Source: Styela clava
Taxonomy: Eukaryota > Chordata > Ascidiacea > Stolidobranchia > Styelidae
Assembly (NCBI RefSeq): GCF_964204865.1
Contig: NC_135255.1
Coordinates: 6,787,135-6,851,134, forward strand
Reading direction: 5' to 3'
DNA length: 64,000 nt
Below, in pieces: positions 26,601 through 37,554 of this stretch (its first letter is position 1; each line of letters starts with the position of its first letter). The translations under genes were made by a program, and so were the position numbers. A model generated the notes under the pieces. That model worked only from the letters and a program-made list of their open reading frames with translations, was not told the origin of the DNA and did no database searches.

Positions 26601-29600
26601 GATACTATAGGCCTATAATAGATAACTGACTAGCTATATATAAAAATTGCATGGTAGCGTAAGGTGTACATTGCGTTCATTGGTAAATGCTGTAGATACC
26701 ACAATTTTTCTACATTCAGAATATAATGTAAAAATGACTTATTTACTTTATCAGTATCAATATCATCCATTTCCACATCATCATCTGCCCATCCTTCACC
26801 ACTTTCTTCTACTTCATCTTGCCATGCATCCAATTCACTCTGAAATATTCAAAAAATTTGATGATTAAAAATCAAGTAATTCGGGGAATTTTTTATAATT
26901 TTGTTGTGTATCTAAATAAGAATAGATATAGAATTTCAGAACCATCAGATATAGAATTAATAGAGAGGAAAACTTATAAGATAGCTTAATAATACAGTTA
27001 AACGCCCACCGCTTCTCATTTGGTTACCACAGTGGTGGTTCTTTTACCTACCTTACCTTTTACTAACCTCATAACACTTTACTGTTTTTTACCCAGGCCT
27101 TGGCGTGTACCACTGACAAATCACCTTTTTGGGGTGGGGGACAATGGCACAAGAAATACGCTATTGGAATAGGAGTATTTCGTAATGAGGTTTGACATCC
27201 TTTGTGATGTAACACGCAAAACGGACTAGGGTGATCTCTGAAAAAAGAGCTGGTAGCGATATAAACGCCATTCAGCGAATACATTCAGTATGATAAAGAG
27301 GAAGTGTTGCTGGCATATTTTAGTCAACTCAAAAGTTAATTGTTGCAATAATTTAATGCTGATCCCGTACCACTAGTGAGTACCACAGGTTTCACAGTAC
27401 CACAGGTTGAGAACCACTGGGTTACCTTACCAGTACCGGTTTGCTTTGATTATAGACAACCAATTTCTCAGCACAAATGGTTGGACTTTCAACAGTGAAA
27501 GTTGTAACCCAACGGCAATAAACGAGCATATATTGACAACAGGTCAAGCAAAAATCTTACAAGGTTTGAACATGCAAACCCATGCATATAGCCCAAGTGT
27601 ATAGCAAGCATATTTATAGTGCTTAGAAGATAAGCAGCATATGAAACTAGGCAATTTCAATGAGTGAAATCAATGTTGAAATGGTGGGTTGTTCTCATAC
27701 CAATGGATAGAAGTTAATACATGAATTTTACTTCTGTATATATTAAGTAATAAACCAAGTCCAAATTTAAATTTAACATTTTACAAAGCTACATATTTCT
27801 TTGCATGGTGTACTAATATTCACTCAATTACTAAGAGCCACCTAATCATAGGTAAAGTAACATTGAATTGTGATCTCAACAGAATTCATTTCAATTGTCT
27901 CTTTGCTTCCTGCCTTTCTACATGGGGTCTCTATCTGACCTTCAATTTGATATTTGGTTTTCATCTGAAATGCTATTTGCCCAATCCCACTCTGTTTGCC
28001 TCTTAATAAATCTTCGTAATATTATTTTATATTTCTAAAAAATTTTATCAACTGATTTGATGTTTTTTAAAGATAGTGTATCGAACCAGAAAAGGTTTTT
28101 TGCTCTGAATATTTTATTCTATCAACAAAACAATTCAGATTCAATAATCCAACTAAAAATGAAATGTCAACAAGCATAAAATAAAAACTTACTGTCGTTT
28201 TAAAATCAAGATCTTCATTTATAGCAAGTCTGTTACTTCTTTCTTGTATTTTCTGCTTTTTTTTTAAAACAATCTAAAAAAAATGCTTTTCTAATGAATG
28301 CGCTCATTCCAAAATACAACCGCCGATTTATTAAAAAGCACTATACCAGGAATTAGTGTACTTGTTTAATTGATTTGTAAAAAAACGCAATGGCACACAA
28401 AAGTCTGAAAAACACAGGGCAACCCAGATGTTCAGATATGCCTGAAGTAACGATCCATTGTGAAAACTGAATAAAATGCATTTTTAGGCTCTTTTCGTTG
28501 AACAAATACTGAACCAACCTTTTTCACTTTTACAGATGGTTCCATATCAGCAAAGAAATTTATCTCTTCTTCCTCTTCTGGATCTGGAAAAAAAAATAAA
28601 TAATCCATGTTTTATTCATGAGTTATAACTTAGTCAGATGAAATAGAAAGTAAAATGTAAACAAAATTTTACTTCTTTGAAAAAGGCATAATGGAAAATT
28701 GTACGATTGCCATTACTTTTTAGCCAGAAGCAAATAATATGGATACGGGCACAGAAAGTGAGAGTAGTTGAATTGTGTATCTTTGAGGAAATCTGACTTT
28801 GGTCAAATGAAATGTTACAGAAAAAGTGTGCAGCAAGATTCTTGAATCACTGAGGAAGATAGTGACAAGTGAAAATCCGAAGAATAAACTCATTTGCAAT
28901 CAATTCGGTTTTCTGCAGGACCAACTAATTGATCTTCTGTGATTTTGTACTGGTGGATTCTTATGCGTATAATGCATGAATTCTATAGCAAGAGTCAATA
29001 TAATGATTCAAGAGTCTCGCTGTACAGAAAAAAATGAACTTTGCATATCAGTGAATAAGAACTCTATAAACCATTACAGTCAGAAACTATAAAGTAGGCA
29101 TGTTCCAAAAGAAGTGAGCATTACCTTGTTGTTGATTCTGAATATTTTGTGCTTCTGCTTGCTGAGAAGAAGAATCTTCATAATCCCACTGATCCCAAGA
29201 TTGCATTTGTATTTCAGCTTCACTAGATTCCTGATATTGTTCAGGCGATGTTAATTGACTTTGGTATGGATGCCTCCTTTGTTGAGATTTATCGTAATAG
29301 GAAGGAGCTGGAACTTCATATCCGTTCATCATAGTACTGTTCATGTTATAGCTTGGGTAATTATCCTGAGCATCGCCAATAACAACATCAGTCATACCGA
29401 TATTGTCATCTGTACTTTCTGCAGCTTTCTTTCTTCTCCCACATCTGCAAAATAATGAACAATACAGTTTTAACTTGAAAAAGAATATATTAGAATTTTC
29501 ATATGTCATTATTCATATGAATGTCCTGTTCAATACAAAAATAATTGCTAAGACAACAATTGATTAGGATGCAATAATTTGGATGACATACGAAGTTGTG

Positions 29601-30041
29601 AACACCACGGCCCACATTCTGACATTGCTTAACCTGAAACTGCAACAAAACCAACAAACATCTCAAATATATTTAGCCTCCTAATAAAAAGCAAACGACT
29701 AATCTGAGCAAATATGAATTTTAAATATTGTTTTGCCTTCCAAGTTCAAATCTTAAAACTGATGCATTGAAAAAATATAAAAAATTTATTCTAGATAAAT
29801 TTGAAAAGTGGGATTTTTCAAAGCCGGGATTTGAATAGGGCTTTTCAACTATACAGAATTGGAAGACATAATTTTTGCACACCGCTCAATTGCCCAGCAC
29901 AGACTAACAGACAGAGCACTGAATGGAATGAGTTATAACTTTACATCATAGATTCCTAATTTCATACCTTAATATCCAAAAGATGACACGAAATATCCCT
30001 AGAATAATGTGTTTGAAGAAGGTTAAAATACGGACAATCAT
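23630..30041 (-). CDS. EBAG9: EBAG9/RCAS1-like receptor-binding cancer antigen
   Basis: Six coding exons on the minus strand: 30041-29968, 29444-29125, 28583-28519, 28273-28193, 26839-26747, 23758-23630. Phases close to a 253-aa protein (human EBAG9 is 213 aa). Residues 1-25 form a hydrophobic N-terminal anchor followed by a basic CGRRKK patch. A Gln/Ser-rich region follows. An acidic block (DPEEEEEINFFADM) leads into KKIVLKKKQK, which aligns with TQKIVIKKRE of the vertebrate protein. SELDAWQDE with an acidic stretch matches ELGDLDTWQE. The last exon is a charged coiled coil ending GMKVS, like GVKLS in vertebrates. In mammals EBAG9 is a Golgi type III membrane protein that modulates vesicle traffic and secretion. 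The extra length lies in the Gln-rich segment. Intron 5 contains a dead hAT transposase. It diverges from BRF2 across a 485-bp gap. Confidence 0.9.
23944..24130 (+). repeat. Dispersed repeat shared with 55967-56240
   Basis: AATATATGGACACG at its start and TTTTTGAAATAAATA(TA)AAAGTAAT...AGCCTTCT.AAGAAAAAT...CTTCAACCAC near its end match the segment at 55967-56240 in the same order and orientation. It lies in EBAG9 intron 5. The class is unknown; on the minus strand both copies give short, differently frameshifted open frames. Confidence 0.55.
24228..24275 (+). repeat. GATACC-rich repeat fragment
   Basis: GGTATCGATGACAAAAGTGG followed by TATTGATACAT closely matches the segment at 51531-51561. 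The fuller copy there ends in a hAT-like terminus, so this is probably a remnant of the same family. Confidence 0.4.
25063..26594 (+). pseudogene. hAT transposase remnant, ZBED5/SCAND3-like
   Basis: Plus-strand translation shows ordered blocks of the ZBED5/FAM200/SCAND3-type hAT transposase: ISLSNNTVQQRI and IQLDESTDINNCSILL (25063-25260), then FELLAGYPIKKGIPWEKC, VCTDRAASMTGRRFG and THCIIHRKHSASK (25290-25500), then the C-terminal dimerisation part KSLIELPVCCD...FWISLDNEYHLLSNQALKLL (26060-26287). Stops and frame changes separate the blocks, so no intact transposase can be made. The downstream end is probably the inverted hAT terminus GTTGGAAACCACTG, ending at 26594. The upstream terminus was not found. 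The element lies in EBAG9 intron 5, in the opposite orientation to the host gene. Confidence 0.75.
27030..27419. mobile_element. hAT-type MITE with 8-bp target duplication
   Basis: The ends are CAGTGGTGGTTCTTTTACC (left) and, reading inward from the right, CAGTGGTTCTCAACCTG. The flanks are GGTTACCA (27022-27029) and GGTTACCT (27420-27427), an 8-bp duplication with one mismatch, as expected for hAT. The element is 390 bp, has no coding capacity and lies in EBAG9 intron 4. Confidence 0.65.
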
Positions 30042-30526
30042 CTTATCGCTGGCAAACGACCAAACAACCAATTTTGCAGCCACGAAAAACAGCAAGATCC
30101 AAACGAACTTTCCCGATCACCAACACGCGATGCAAATAGCGAACAGCAGTCGCACGATTAACATAGCTTACGTCACAACTAGGAAAAGTAATGCATCAGA
30201 CTTGGCCGTACATAAAAACATGAGTAAGTCACTCGCACGATTTCATTCCTACGCAGACGTTTGAATTCCTAAATGCTTACAGTCTTAATTACTTAAAACA
30301 AGAAATTATGCTGAAATCACTGAATAATTAGTAATAATGAATACAATAATCGACCATGCTCGGCTCTGGTGAACATTTGGGTATGACGATCAGCTGTTCG
30401 ACGCCAGACAATAAACAGATAAAATAAACGTTAGATGAACGTTTGCTGTATGACCGTGTGCTAGTGCTTGCAGACTGTGACTAAAGAGGGAAATTGATGC
30501 AGATTGCCTCCACAGGTCTAGGAAGT
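30042..30526. promoter_or_regulatory. Divergent EBAG9/BRF2 promoter region
   Basis: Only 485 bp separate the two start codons, which face away from each other, so this segment must hold both promoters and both 5' UTRs, unless leader exons lie elsewhere. A CRE-like TTACGTCAC is seen near 30168. No TATA box is obvious at either end, consistent with housekeeping promoters. Confidence 0.65.
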
Positions 30527-33500
30527 ATGGCATCATATGATTTATGCCCTGATTGCAAAGAAGGAAAGCTTGTGGAGGAATCCATGGGTGCTGAAGAGAC
30601 AAAGGTGATTTTTTATTGTCTAGTAATTCTTCAATTTCATGATTTTTTTTTAGTATTTGATCTTTAATTGTTCACCATTCAGTCATTGCTGCAATATGTA
30701 TGTTGTGTGATATCCAGTACACAGTTTAATATATACTGAAATATGCTATTATAGTATTATTCACTATATTTATGCCTTGTAAATGATATCCATCGAATCT
30801 TTATTACAGTATTTTGAATTTGTTTCTATGGATGACACCCTGAATATGTAAAACTCTCTCGCTCTATCTGTGAATGAGTGTCACGTTAAGAATGTTTCTA
30901 CCAAATATGCAGATGTTGAATTATTTCGATTTTTTCAGACGTGTACCAATTGTGGTTACTCAACTCAAAGCACAAATATTGTAATGCCCACATCTGCATT
31001 TCAAGAAGGATTTGCTTTATCGATGGAATGCAGTTTGGAACAAAAATATAATTGCAAAGTTGATTCATCATACAAGTAATTTGTTATTTGATTTTAAGAT
31101 AATATACTCTGTATATCATTTCATGCTTAGACGTCTTTAAATGATTGATATCTTGAGAGTAATTTGTAGAATCTTGAATTATTTTTTATGTTGACTTTTT
31201 ATATCACACTTTATACATCATGCCTTTTGTGTGCTCTGAAAAAAGCAATATGCATGCTGTTACATATGGTGCTTCAACCGCTAGGTCGTTACCTAACTGA
31301 TTTTTGGTGTATTTAGGCTAAATCTGAACAGTTTTCTATGTACAACTTGAGATGTGGCCTCAATTTCTAAAATAATGCATTAGTTTGGCCACATCCTTAT
31401 GCTTTTAACATATATTCTTTTTCTTTACAAATCTTATATTATTAACAATACTATAGTTGTATTTGATTATTTTGAATGCATATAAAGTGAAAAAAAGTTT
31501 CATATTCCATTCTTCATTTTTTAGGCAACCTTCAAAAAACAAAAAAGAAGTTTTGAACAGAATGAAGTTATATTTGCAACAATATCCAGATCATGATAAT
31601 TTATTTGAAATTATTTCAACAATGTATTTAAAAGTTGTCACTGAACAAAATCATATGCATCGTAAAATGCCATTGAAGTATGCACTTGCAGGTAATACTT
31701 TAATTTTAGTTACTTTACTTTTTTCTTAGCTCAAATTTTTCACTAACTGCATGCTTGATAACAGTTGGTTACTCTTGTAATTGTCCATATATCTACCTAA
31801 ATCTAAAAGTTACCGTAAATGCTCGTTTTAACGCCCGGTCTTGATTAAGGGCCCGTTTGAATAGCCGCCCGTGTGAACAGGACATAAAAATAAATAAGGG
31901 CCGGTGCTTGAATACCCGCCCGGTGTAAAAGTTTTTTTTTTTGCGGATTTGTACCTGCGGTGCGTAGAAAAAGTCAAAATTTTCATTATTCTCGTTTAAA
32001 TCATACTTGAGAACTGGAAATGACAATATTCGGTATTAATTATTGTAACGATCGATCTTATCTACCGGTATTTTTGTGTGTAATTTTACTTCAAAAATAA
32101 CAAGCGCCCCTGCTTGAATAAGGGCCGGTTTGAATAAGGGCCTGGTTAGTGAGTATGTTTAAAAAAATAAGCGCCCGGGCTATTAAACGATCAAATACGG
32201 TATGTAGTATTTTCCGAGTTCAATATTGTATTTATTTATATACATTGTTTTTGATATTTTTTAGTTGCATGCATGGTGATTGTGATGAGAAATCGTGGAA
32301 TTTCAGTTTTAATACCAAAGCTTTGCGATGAGTTTGAAATTGATGTAAGACGTGTAATGCAGTTTATAGCTGAGGTGAAAATGATCACTTGTTTCTACTT
32401 CATATCTGTACACACAGAATGAATATCATTGGAATATTTCCAATGTACTGGAATGCTTTCTTGTTGTGTTGTGTTTACTTGTTTGTTTTCACTAATACTG
32501 CTCATAGACCGAATTTATATTGACTCACCTTCAACTAATGGAAAACACCTTCAAACTCTGGAAAACTTTGGCTTATGCAACCTCCTTAATAGACTGTTAA
32601 AAACACTTAGTGAACTTAATTCCTAAATAATTTTGTGGAGAAAATCCTAACTGTCGACTCGGGCCCATGTGGAAATCAAAATTTTACCACCGAATCCTGG
32701 CTAATGCTATGGTATTGAAAGAGTTAAGACAAGATTTTTGCAAGATTGCATTTTTAGACAAGACTAAGCTCCACTCCTAGCATCTGAAAGTTTTGCATTC
32801 TGTCTTGTCTTTTGATTCTTCTTTTTGTAAGTTCTAAGTTCTGTCATCTTTTGCAGATAAAACCAAAGTTTGAAATTGATAATGTAAGTGAAGTAGATAT
32901 GCAAACTTTTGTTGATAATCTCTTTGAACGCAATGCAAGTTTGAAAGGAAGGTAAGTATTTTAGATTTAGATAAATATGATAGGCCTAGGTCATTTATTT
33001 TCAACTTTGTCATGACACAAAATATTTACAATACACATGACAAACACACTGGCCTGAAATTCAGGAAAGTTGCAAAAATTTAAATGAGGCTTAAACATGA
33101 AAAATAAAGAAAGCATGGGCAATCTCGCATTGTTACATATAAAATTAAATGTAGGCTTCCGAGCTTAGTAGCATCATGATTAATAGAAATGAAAAAACAA
33201 GGCATACACTCTAATCTGGCTTCAAGCCTGTGAGGATTGTGATAAAACATGCTGGCAATGACATACACAAAAGAGCATTCAAAATACAAATGTATATCTA
33301 TCTATGATATTCTTATTCACAAGTCGCATTATTAAATAAATAATATGAAAAATGTTGGATATCGATAAAGCCCAACTACTGTTGTTTCCGACCAGTTGTC
33401 AATTTTCGACTCTTCAATTGTTTATCGTATACTCCATCATTCACCCCATTGTATTATATATTTACACATTACAGGACCTCTCTCAAAGATTGTACATTGA

Positions 33501-35406
33501 AGTTGGTGAAACTCTTCTATGATCTTCATTTACATTCAAGCAGACCTTTACTAGCGTCTGTTGCTCTGTATTATGCTATACTTTCCGAATCTCATATGTA
33601 AGTGAAATATTTTAATTTGTTTCTAATTGAACTATTTATAGCGTGAGCAGCAATGTCAAAGCAAACCATGTTACTCTTATAAATAATAATTGACCGATTG
33701 CCCTTGAGTCGGTGGTTCTCAACCCCTTTTCCAAGGGACCCGTATTTAAAAAAAAAAAAATATTGTAACTTCTCGTGACCCAAGGATATGCTCAAATACT
33801 GACGGCATTTAGTGCTTTTATGGCCGGTAAGTTAAATTATTAAACCTTTATTTTTACGAGACATTTTGTAATCTGGCGTGGCATCACTTGAACAAAATAG
33901 ATCCTGCCAAGTTTTTATTCTTTGATACTTTCCACATAAATATAATTTCTAAAGAGCAATACTTCAATACATAATGAATAACAAAATTTACAAGAAAATA
34001 AAATCAATAACTTTCATGTTTTGCTTGTAAAAACAAGCGACCCAAGGGGATTTTCAGGTTGGGATCATAACTGAGATGCTGTTGCATGAGCCACTTCGCA
34101 ATGACATTCATGCCATCTGATTTCTACCAAAATGTTTTGATGAATGTAAATCTAATCGGAACGATATCTCTCTTCCATTTTATCACTTGGAACGTTGAGT
34201 TCATGTCGAATTTCTGTGTAGATTTTTTTTTATGGTATTATTTGCACAATATATTGTCATGATAAATTTATTGTAGGTCTTTCACAGGGCGAAACATGCA
34301 TTAACAGCTTCTGAATATTGCAGAAGATATAATGTCAATCGAACCACAAGCTTCCAGAAGAATGTAACATCAGCAAGAACAAAGTTATTCCTGTTAGCTA
34401 AAAGGTATCTATCTAGGGGCACTTACCGTTGGACAAAAAAGCAGCTATTGAACTCCGTATCTAAAATGCACTAGGATTTTTGTATTCAAAATTCTGTCAT
34501 CCAAGTCTGAAGCTGCAATCTGAATTTTACAAGAGTCTGGGAACAGATTTAATGCAACGCTCCATATCCCTGCCATTATGAGTATAAGTATAACCCCACC
34601 ATACAGCGTAAAAAACGATAAAATAGTTGATGAAAACAAAATAAATAAATAAAACTGATTACAGAATCAGTGCGAACAAAACTTTAAGTAAGGTTTTGTC
34701 AGAGGAAGTGGTACATGTTTGCTCACCCAAATGAATAAATAAATGAAAACACGCACACACACACATATATACAATTACACAGACAAAATAAGATTAAAAG
34801 AGAGAAAAGAAAAAAAAAGAGAAATAGGCCTATAGGATATATTGCTTAGAAAAATATACAAACAAACAAAATAAGTTAATTTTTTTTTTAATTTTGCCAC
34901 ATCATATTAACAATTTTAATAGTGAAAACCTGACATCTTATTTTCAGTTTTCAAGACTTATTACCCCTTGTCGAGTAATGAAATTATGTAATTGCAGGTT
35001 ACCGTGGGCTCCAGCTTCTATAAGTAAATCCAATTGTCATCATTACATCAAAGATATTTTAAAAGCAAAGAACTCATTATCTGGAACCGATTTCGGTTTA
35101 GATGCTGAAATACCTCTAGAAAAAAACTTGTTTAAACGAAAGCAAAGTATGATGACAAATGATTACGAAACGGCATCAAAATCTTGCAGAACACTTATAA
35201 CAGAACAGAATGTGCTAGAACTACCGCCTGTTTCAATAAAGAATTTTGGGAAACCACCAAAAGTTGTTGAAACAGCTGAGCCTGTCAATGTATCAACATC
35301 CGAAGTTATAGGTGAAGATGAAATGTCAGAACGTGAACTGAATGATTATATTAGAAGTCCAGAAGAGATTGAAGTAGCTAGGAAAATACAGAATTTGGTT
35401 TCATGA
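30527..35406 (+). CDS. BRF2: BRF2-like TFIIIB 50 kDa subunit
   Basis: Eight coding exons: 30527-30604, 30939-31075, 31525-31691, 32265-32374, 32857-32951, 33475-33597, 34288-34404, 34998-35406. Phases close to 411 aa (human BRF2 is 419). A TFIIB-type zinc ribbon uses Cys7, Cys10, Cys28 and Cys31 (CPDC...CTNC). Two cyclin-like repeats follow (about residues 70-170 and 175-290). The C-terminal block LPPVS...EDEMSERELNDYIRSPEE matches vertebrate LPPVS-type sequence and the ENISDSEIEQYLRTPQE block that binds TBP/DNA. From family knowledge, BRF2 replaces BRF1 in TFIIIB at gene-external type 3 Pol III promoters such as U6, 7SK and RNase P RNA. An in-frame ATG at 30497 would add ten residues; the start at 30527 was chosen because it keeps the zinc ribbon near the N-terminus as in vertebrates. 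The exon 7 acceptor at 34288 was preferred over an AG 11 bp upstream because the latter gives an immediate stop. Introns carry MITE-like repeats. Confidence 0.88.
31813..32200. mobile_element. MITE with TA target site, CCGTA...TGCTCG ends
   Basis: The left end TA|CCGTAAATGCTCGTTTTAA and right end (reverse complement TA|CCGTATTTGATCGTTTAAT) form imperfect terminal inverted repeats flanked by TA, typical of Tc1/mariner-type MITEs. The inside carries repeated TTGAATAAGGGCC and CGCCCGG blocks. The element is about 388 bp, non-coding and lies in BRF2 intron 3. Confidence 0.6.
33708..34075. mobile_element. Possible decayed hAT element in BRF2 intron 6
   Basis: GTCGGTGGTTCTCAACCCC at its left resembles the CAGTGGTTCTCAACC hAT terminus. 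GACCCAAGG recurs near 33777 and 34040. The right end is not clear. Confidence 0.3.
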
Positions 35407-35696
35407 AGTATCTTTTTCGCTTGTATTAAGTATTTTCTTTTCAGACCAATAGGTCACATGATATTGTTTAATTATAAGCTGGATTTTCGGGCATTTTAGG
35501 AGTAACAAACCAATGAATGTGGATTTATAGGACATATTTACCACTGTAGCAACACATAACGAACCGGAAAGATATCGCCACACGTACAACCCCAAATGTC
35601 CTATGAATCCATCGCTACAAAGATGACTGAAAATCAAACTTGTAACTCAAATCATCTCGTGCTTTAGTGTGGTATGAAAAGTAATGTTCACTGTGT

Positions 35697-35702
35697 AATA
35701 AA
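35697..35702 (+). terminator. Poly(A) signal candidate for BRF2
   Basis: AATAAA lies about 290 bp downstream of the BRF2 stop codon. Confidence 0.5.
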
Positions 35703-37554
35703 TAACCCTAGTCGATGAGTAAAATTCTCAGTTAGTGGGCTCTGTGAGAGCATTCAAGACTTTGGTTAAATTATCTGCAGAATCTGAGCTGTAGGTATAT
35801 TTTCTCTCGTCAGAGTGCTATATTTTCTGTAACAACCAAGAACACTGGTTGATATGGCAGAGGCTTATCCTTTGTCGGGACATGTCTCCATATTCATAAC
35901 AAATAGGATATTTGGTTGGAAGCATTTGCTTGGCAAGATTTGGGTATTTTATTTAATTATAATATTTAATACTGTCCGTTTGGTCTTAAAGTTCCCTGTG
36001 ACTGATATAAGGCAAAGCCAGCCAGTTGTATTTGTGATGAATTTGCCTTTGCTTCAATTGCCTGGGAAGAAAAAAGAATGCTCGCAATCCATCACCCGAT
36101 ATTATATGAAGATGTCCGATCTGAAAGCCCCGAGCACAATGGTCCAACTCCTGTTCATGTAATTGCATACAATTACCAATGTCATTTTAGCCCCGCAATG
36201 GGAGGTTAAAATATGCATAGCTTCAGGTAAATAAAAACACTATTTTGCATGCCCTCTACTGGTAGTTCGCTGTTCTACCGCACTCACCGCTTCATATCAT
36301 GAGATTGGAATTATACACATACTAGGCGACAATAAAGATGCAGACCTCGCAACAATAGCATATCATGCTTCCTAAGATCTACTCTTCCGGCATATAGTCT
36401 GATTACTCTGCGAGATAACATGCCAGAAGATTAACCCTTCAAGAAAAGGAGCATGAAATTCAAACAACAGCAACAACTTTTACACTTTATTATTGCACAT
36501 AGGTAGTACGAACCATCAATTTATAGATTAAACACAACAAATTGGGTATATACACAGTGGATCAACATATAATTTCATAAAAAAAACAATCTTAGAACAG
36601 TATAGTCTTAATTACCAGGACTGTGAAGTTTTGCGTGATAGAATTAATTTCAAAATCCCAGGAGTTAAAATTTTGAATTCTTCGGAGTCTGATTTCTGAA
36701 AAAACTCTTCGAGTTTGACTAAGAATACTTGACAATAATAAAGAGGGGTGCCCAAAAAAATTGGGATTTGGAGTACGAATCAATATCTGCCTCAAGCTCG
36801 GGTCAATCCTAGATAATTTTTTCAATGGCTCATGGTTTGATTAAGTGGGGGTATAAATGTTCTCAGACTCCACAGACCTGCTAATTACAGTAGATTCTGG
36901 TTTATTTGCGGTAATTATCATTGCGGTAATTATCATTCCATTAGGCAAATACCAACATGCTTCAATAATATGAAATAGCTACCTGCACATAAGCAGTAGG
37001 CTTCTAATTAATATATGTACTATCAGTAAAGTACCACAATGTCCTATTGATCTGCATGTAACGTTCTGGCGAATCACTACATTTGTTCTTGCTTAAGATT
37101 GCATAGATAAAATTAGGAGAGAATATTTGGGCTCAATGACAAGCAACATTAAAGAAGTGTACAGTAGGTCCTGGAAAAAGTAGATTTTACAAGATTGATC
37201 AGTGGTAGACTACAGTTTACAGATAAATATACGAAAGAACGAACCCATTTTAGCACTGGGTAACCAAGGAAGCCAGTCTACAGGTGATAACCCAAGATAA
37301 TATTCATACAAACAAACACGAATATTTTTTGCAAAGGACTATTCCAAGTTTACAGTTGAAGGGGAGAGAAGCATTGTTAGTTGTCACCCATAGAGTGCAC
37401 CAAATTAACTGAATTTTTCTCATTTAAAAGTATCCAAAACCATATAGGGGGTACCACTAGTAAAAACAATTATATTTTTTAAATATAAAATAATTGTATT
37501 ATTATTACACTCGAATACAGACCAAAGACTATAAAGTATCTATCATTAATTAAA
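35703..37554. other. Convergent intergenic region BRF2/ACP5
   Basis: No recognised exon. A 102-codon plus-strand frame (35854-36162) has no known motif. A short tandem repeat (TTGCGGTAATTATCAT twice) lies at 36906-36938. No canonical minus-strand AATAAA for ACP5 is evident just after its stop. Confidence 0.55.

Noticed and set aside
34752..34775. Short (AC)n/(AT)n run, and (TC)n near 8780
   Set aside because: Ordinary short simple repeats with no further structure.
30527..35406. BRF1 or TFIIB instead of BRF2
   Set aside because: The length, the C-terminal EDEMSERELNDYIRSPEE block and the LPPVS context match BRF2; BRF1 is longer, with different C-terminal homology blocks.
35854..36162. 102-codon frame between BRF2 and ACP5
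   Set aside because: No recognisable motif on either strand; lies in a convergent intergenic region.
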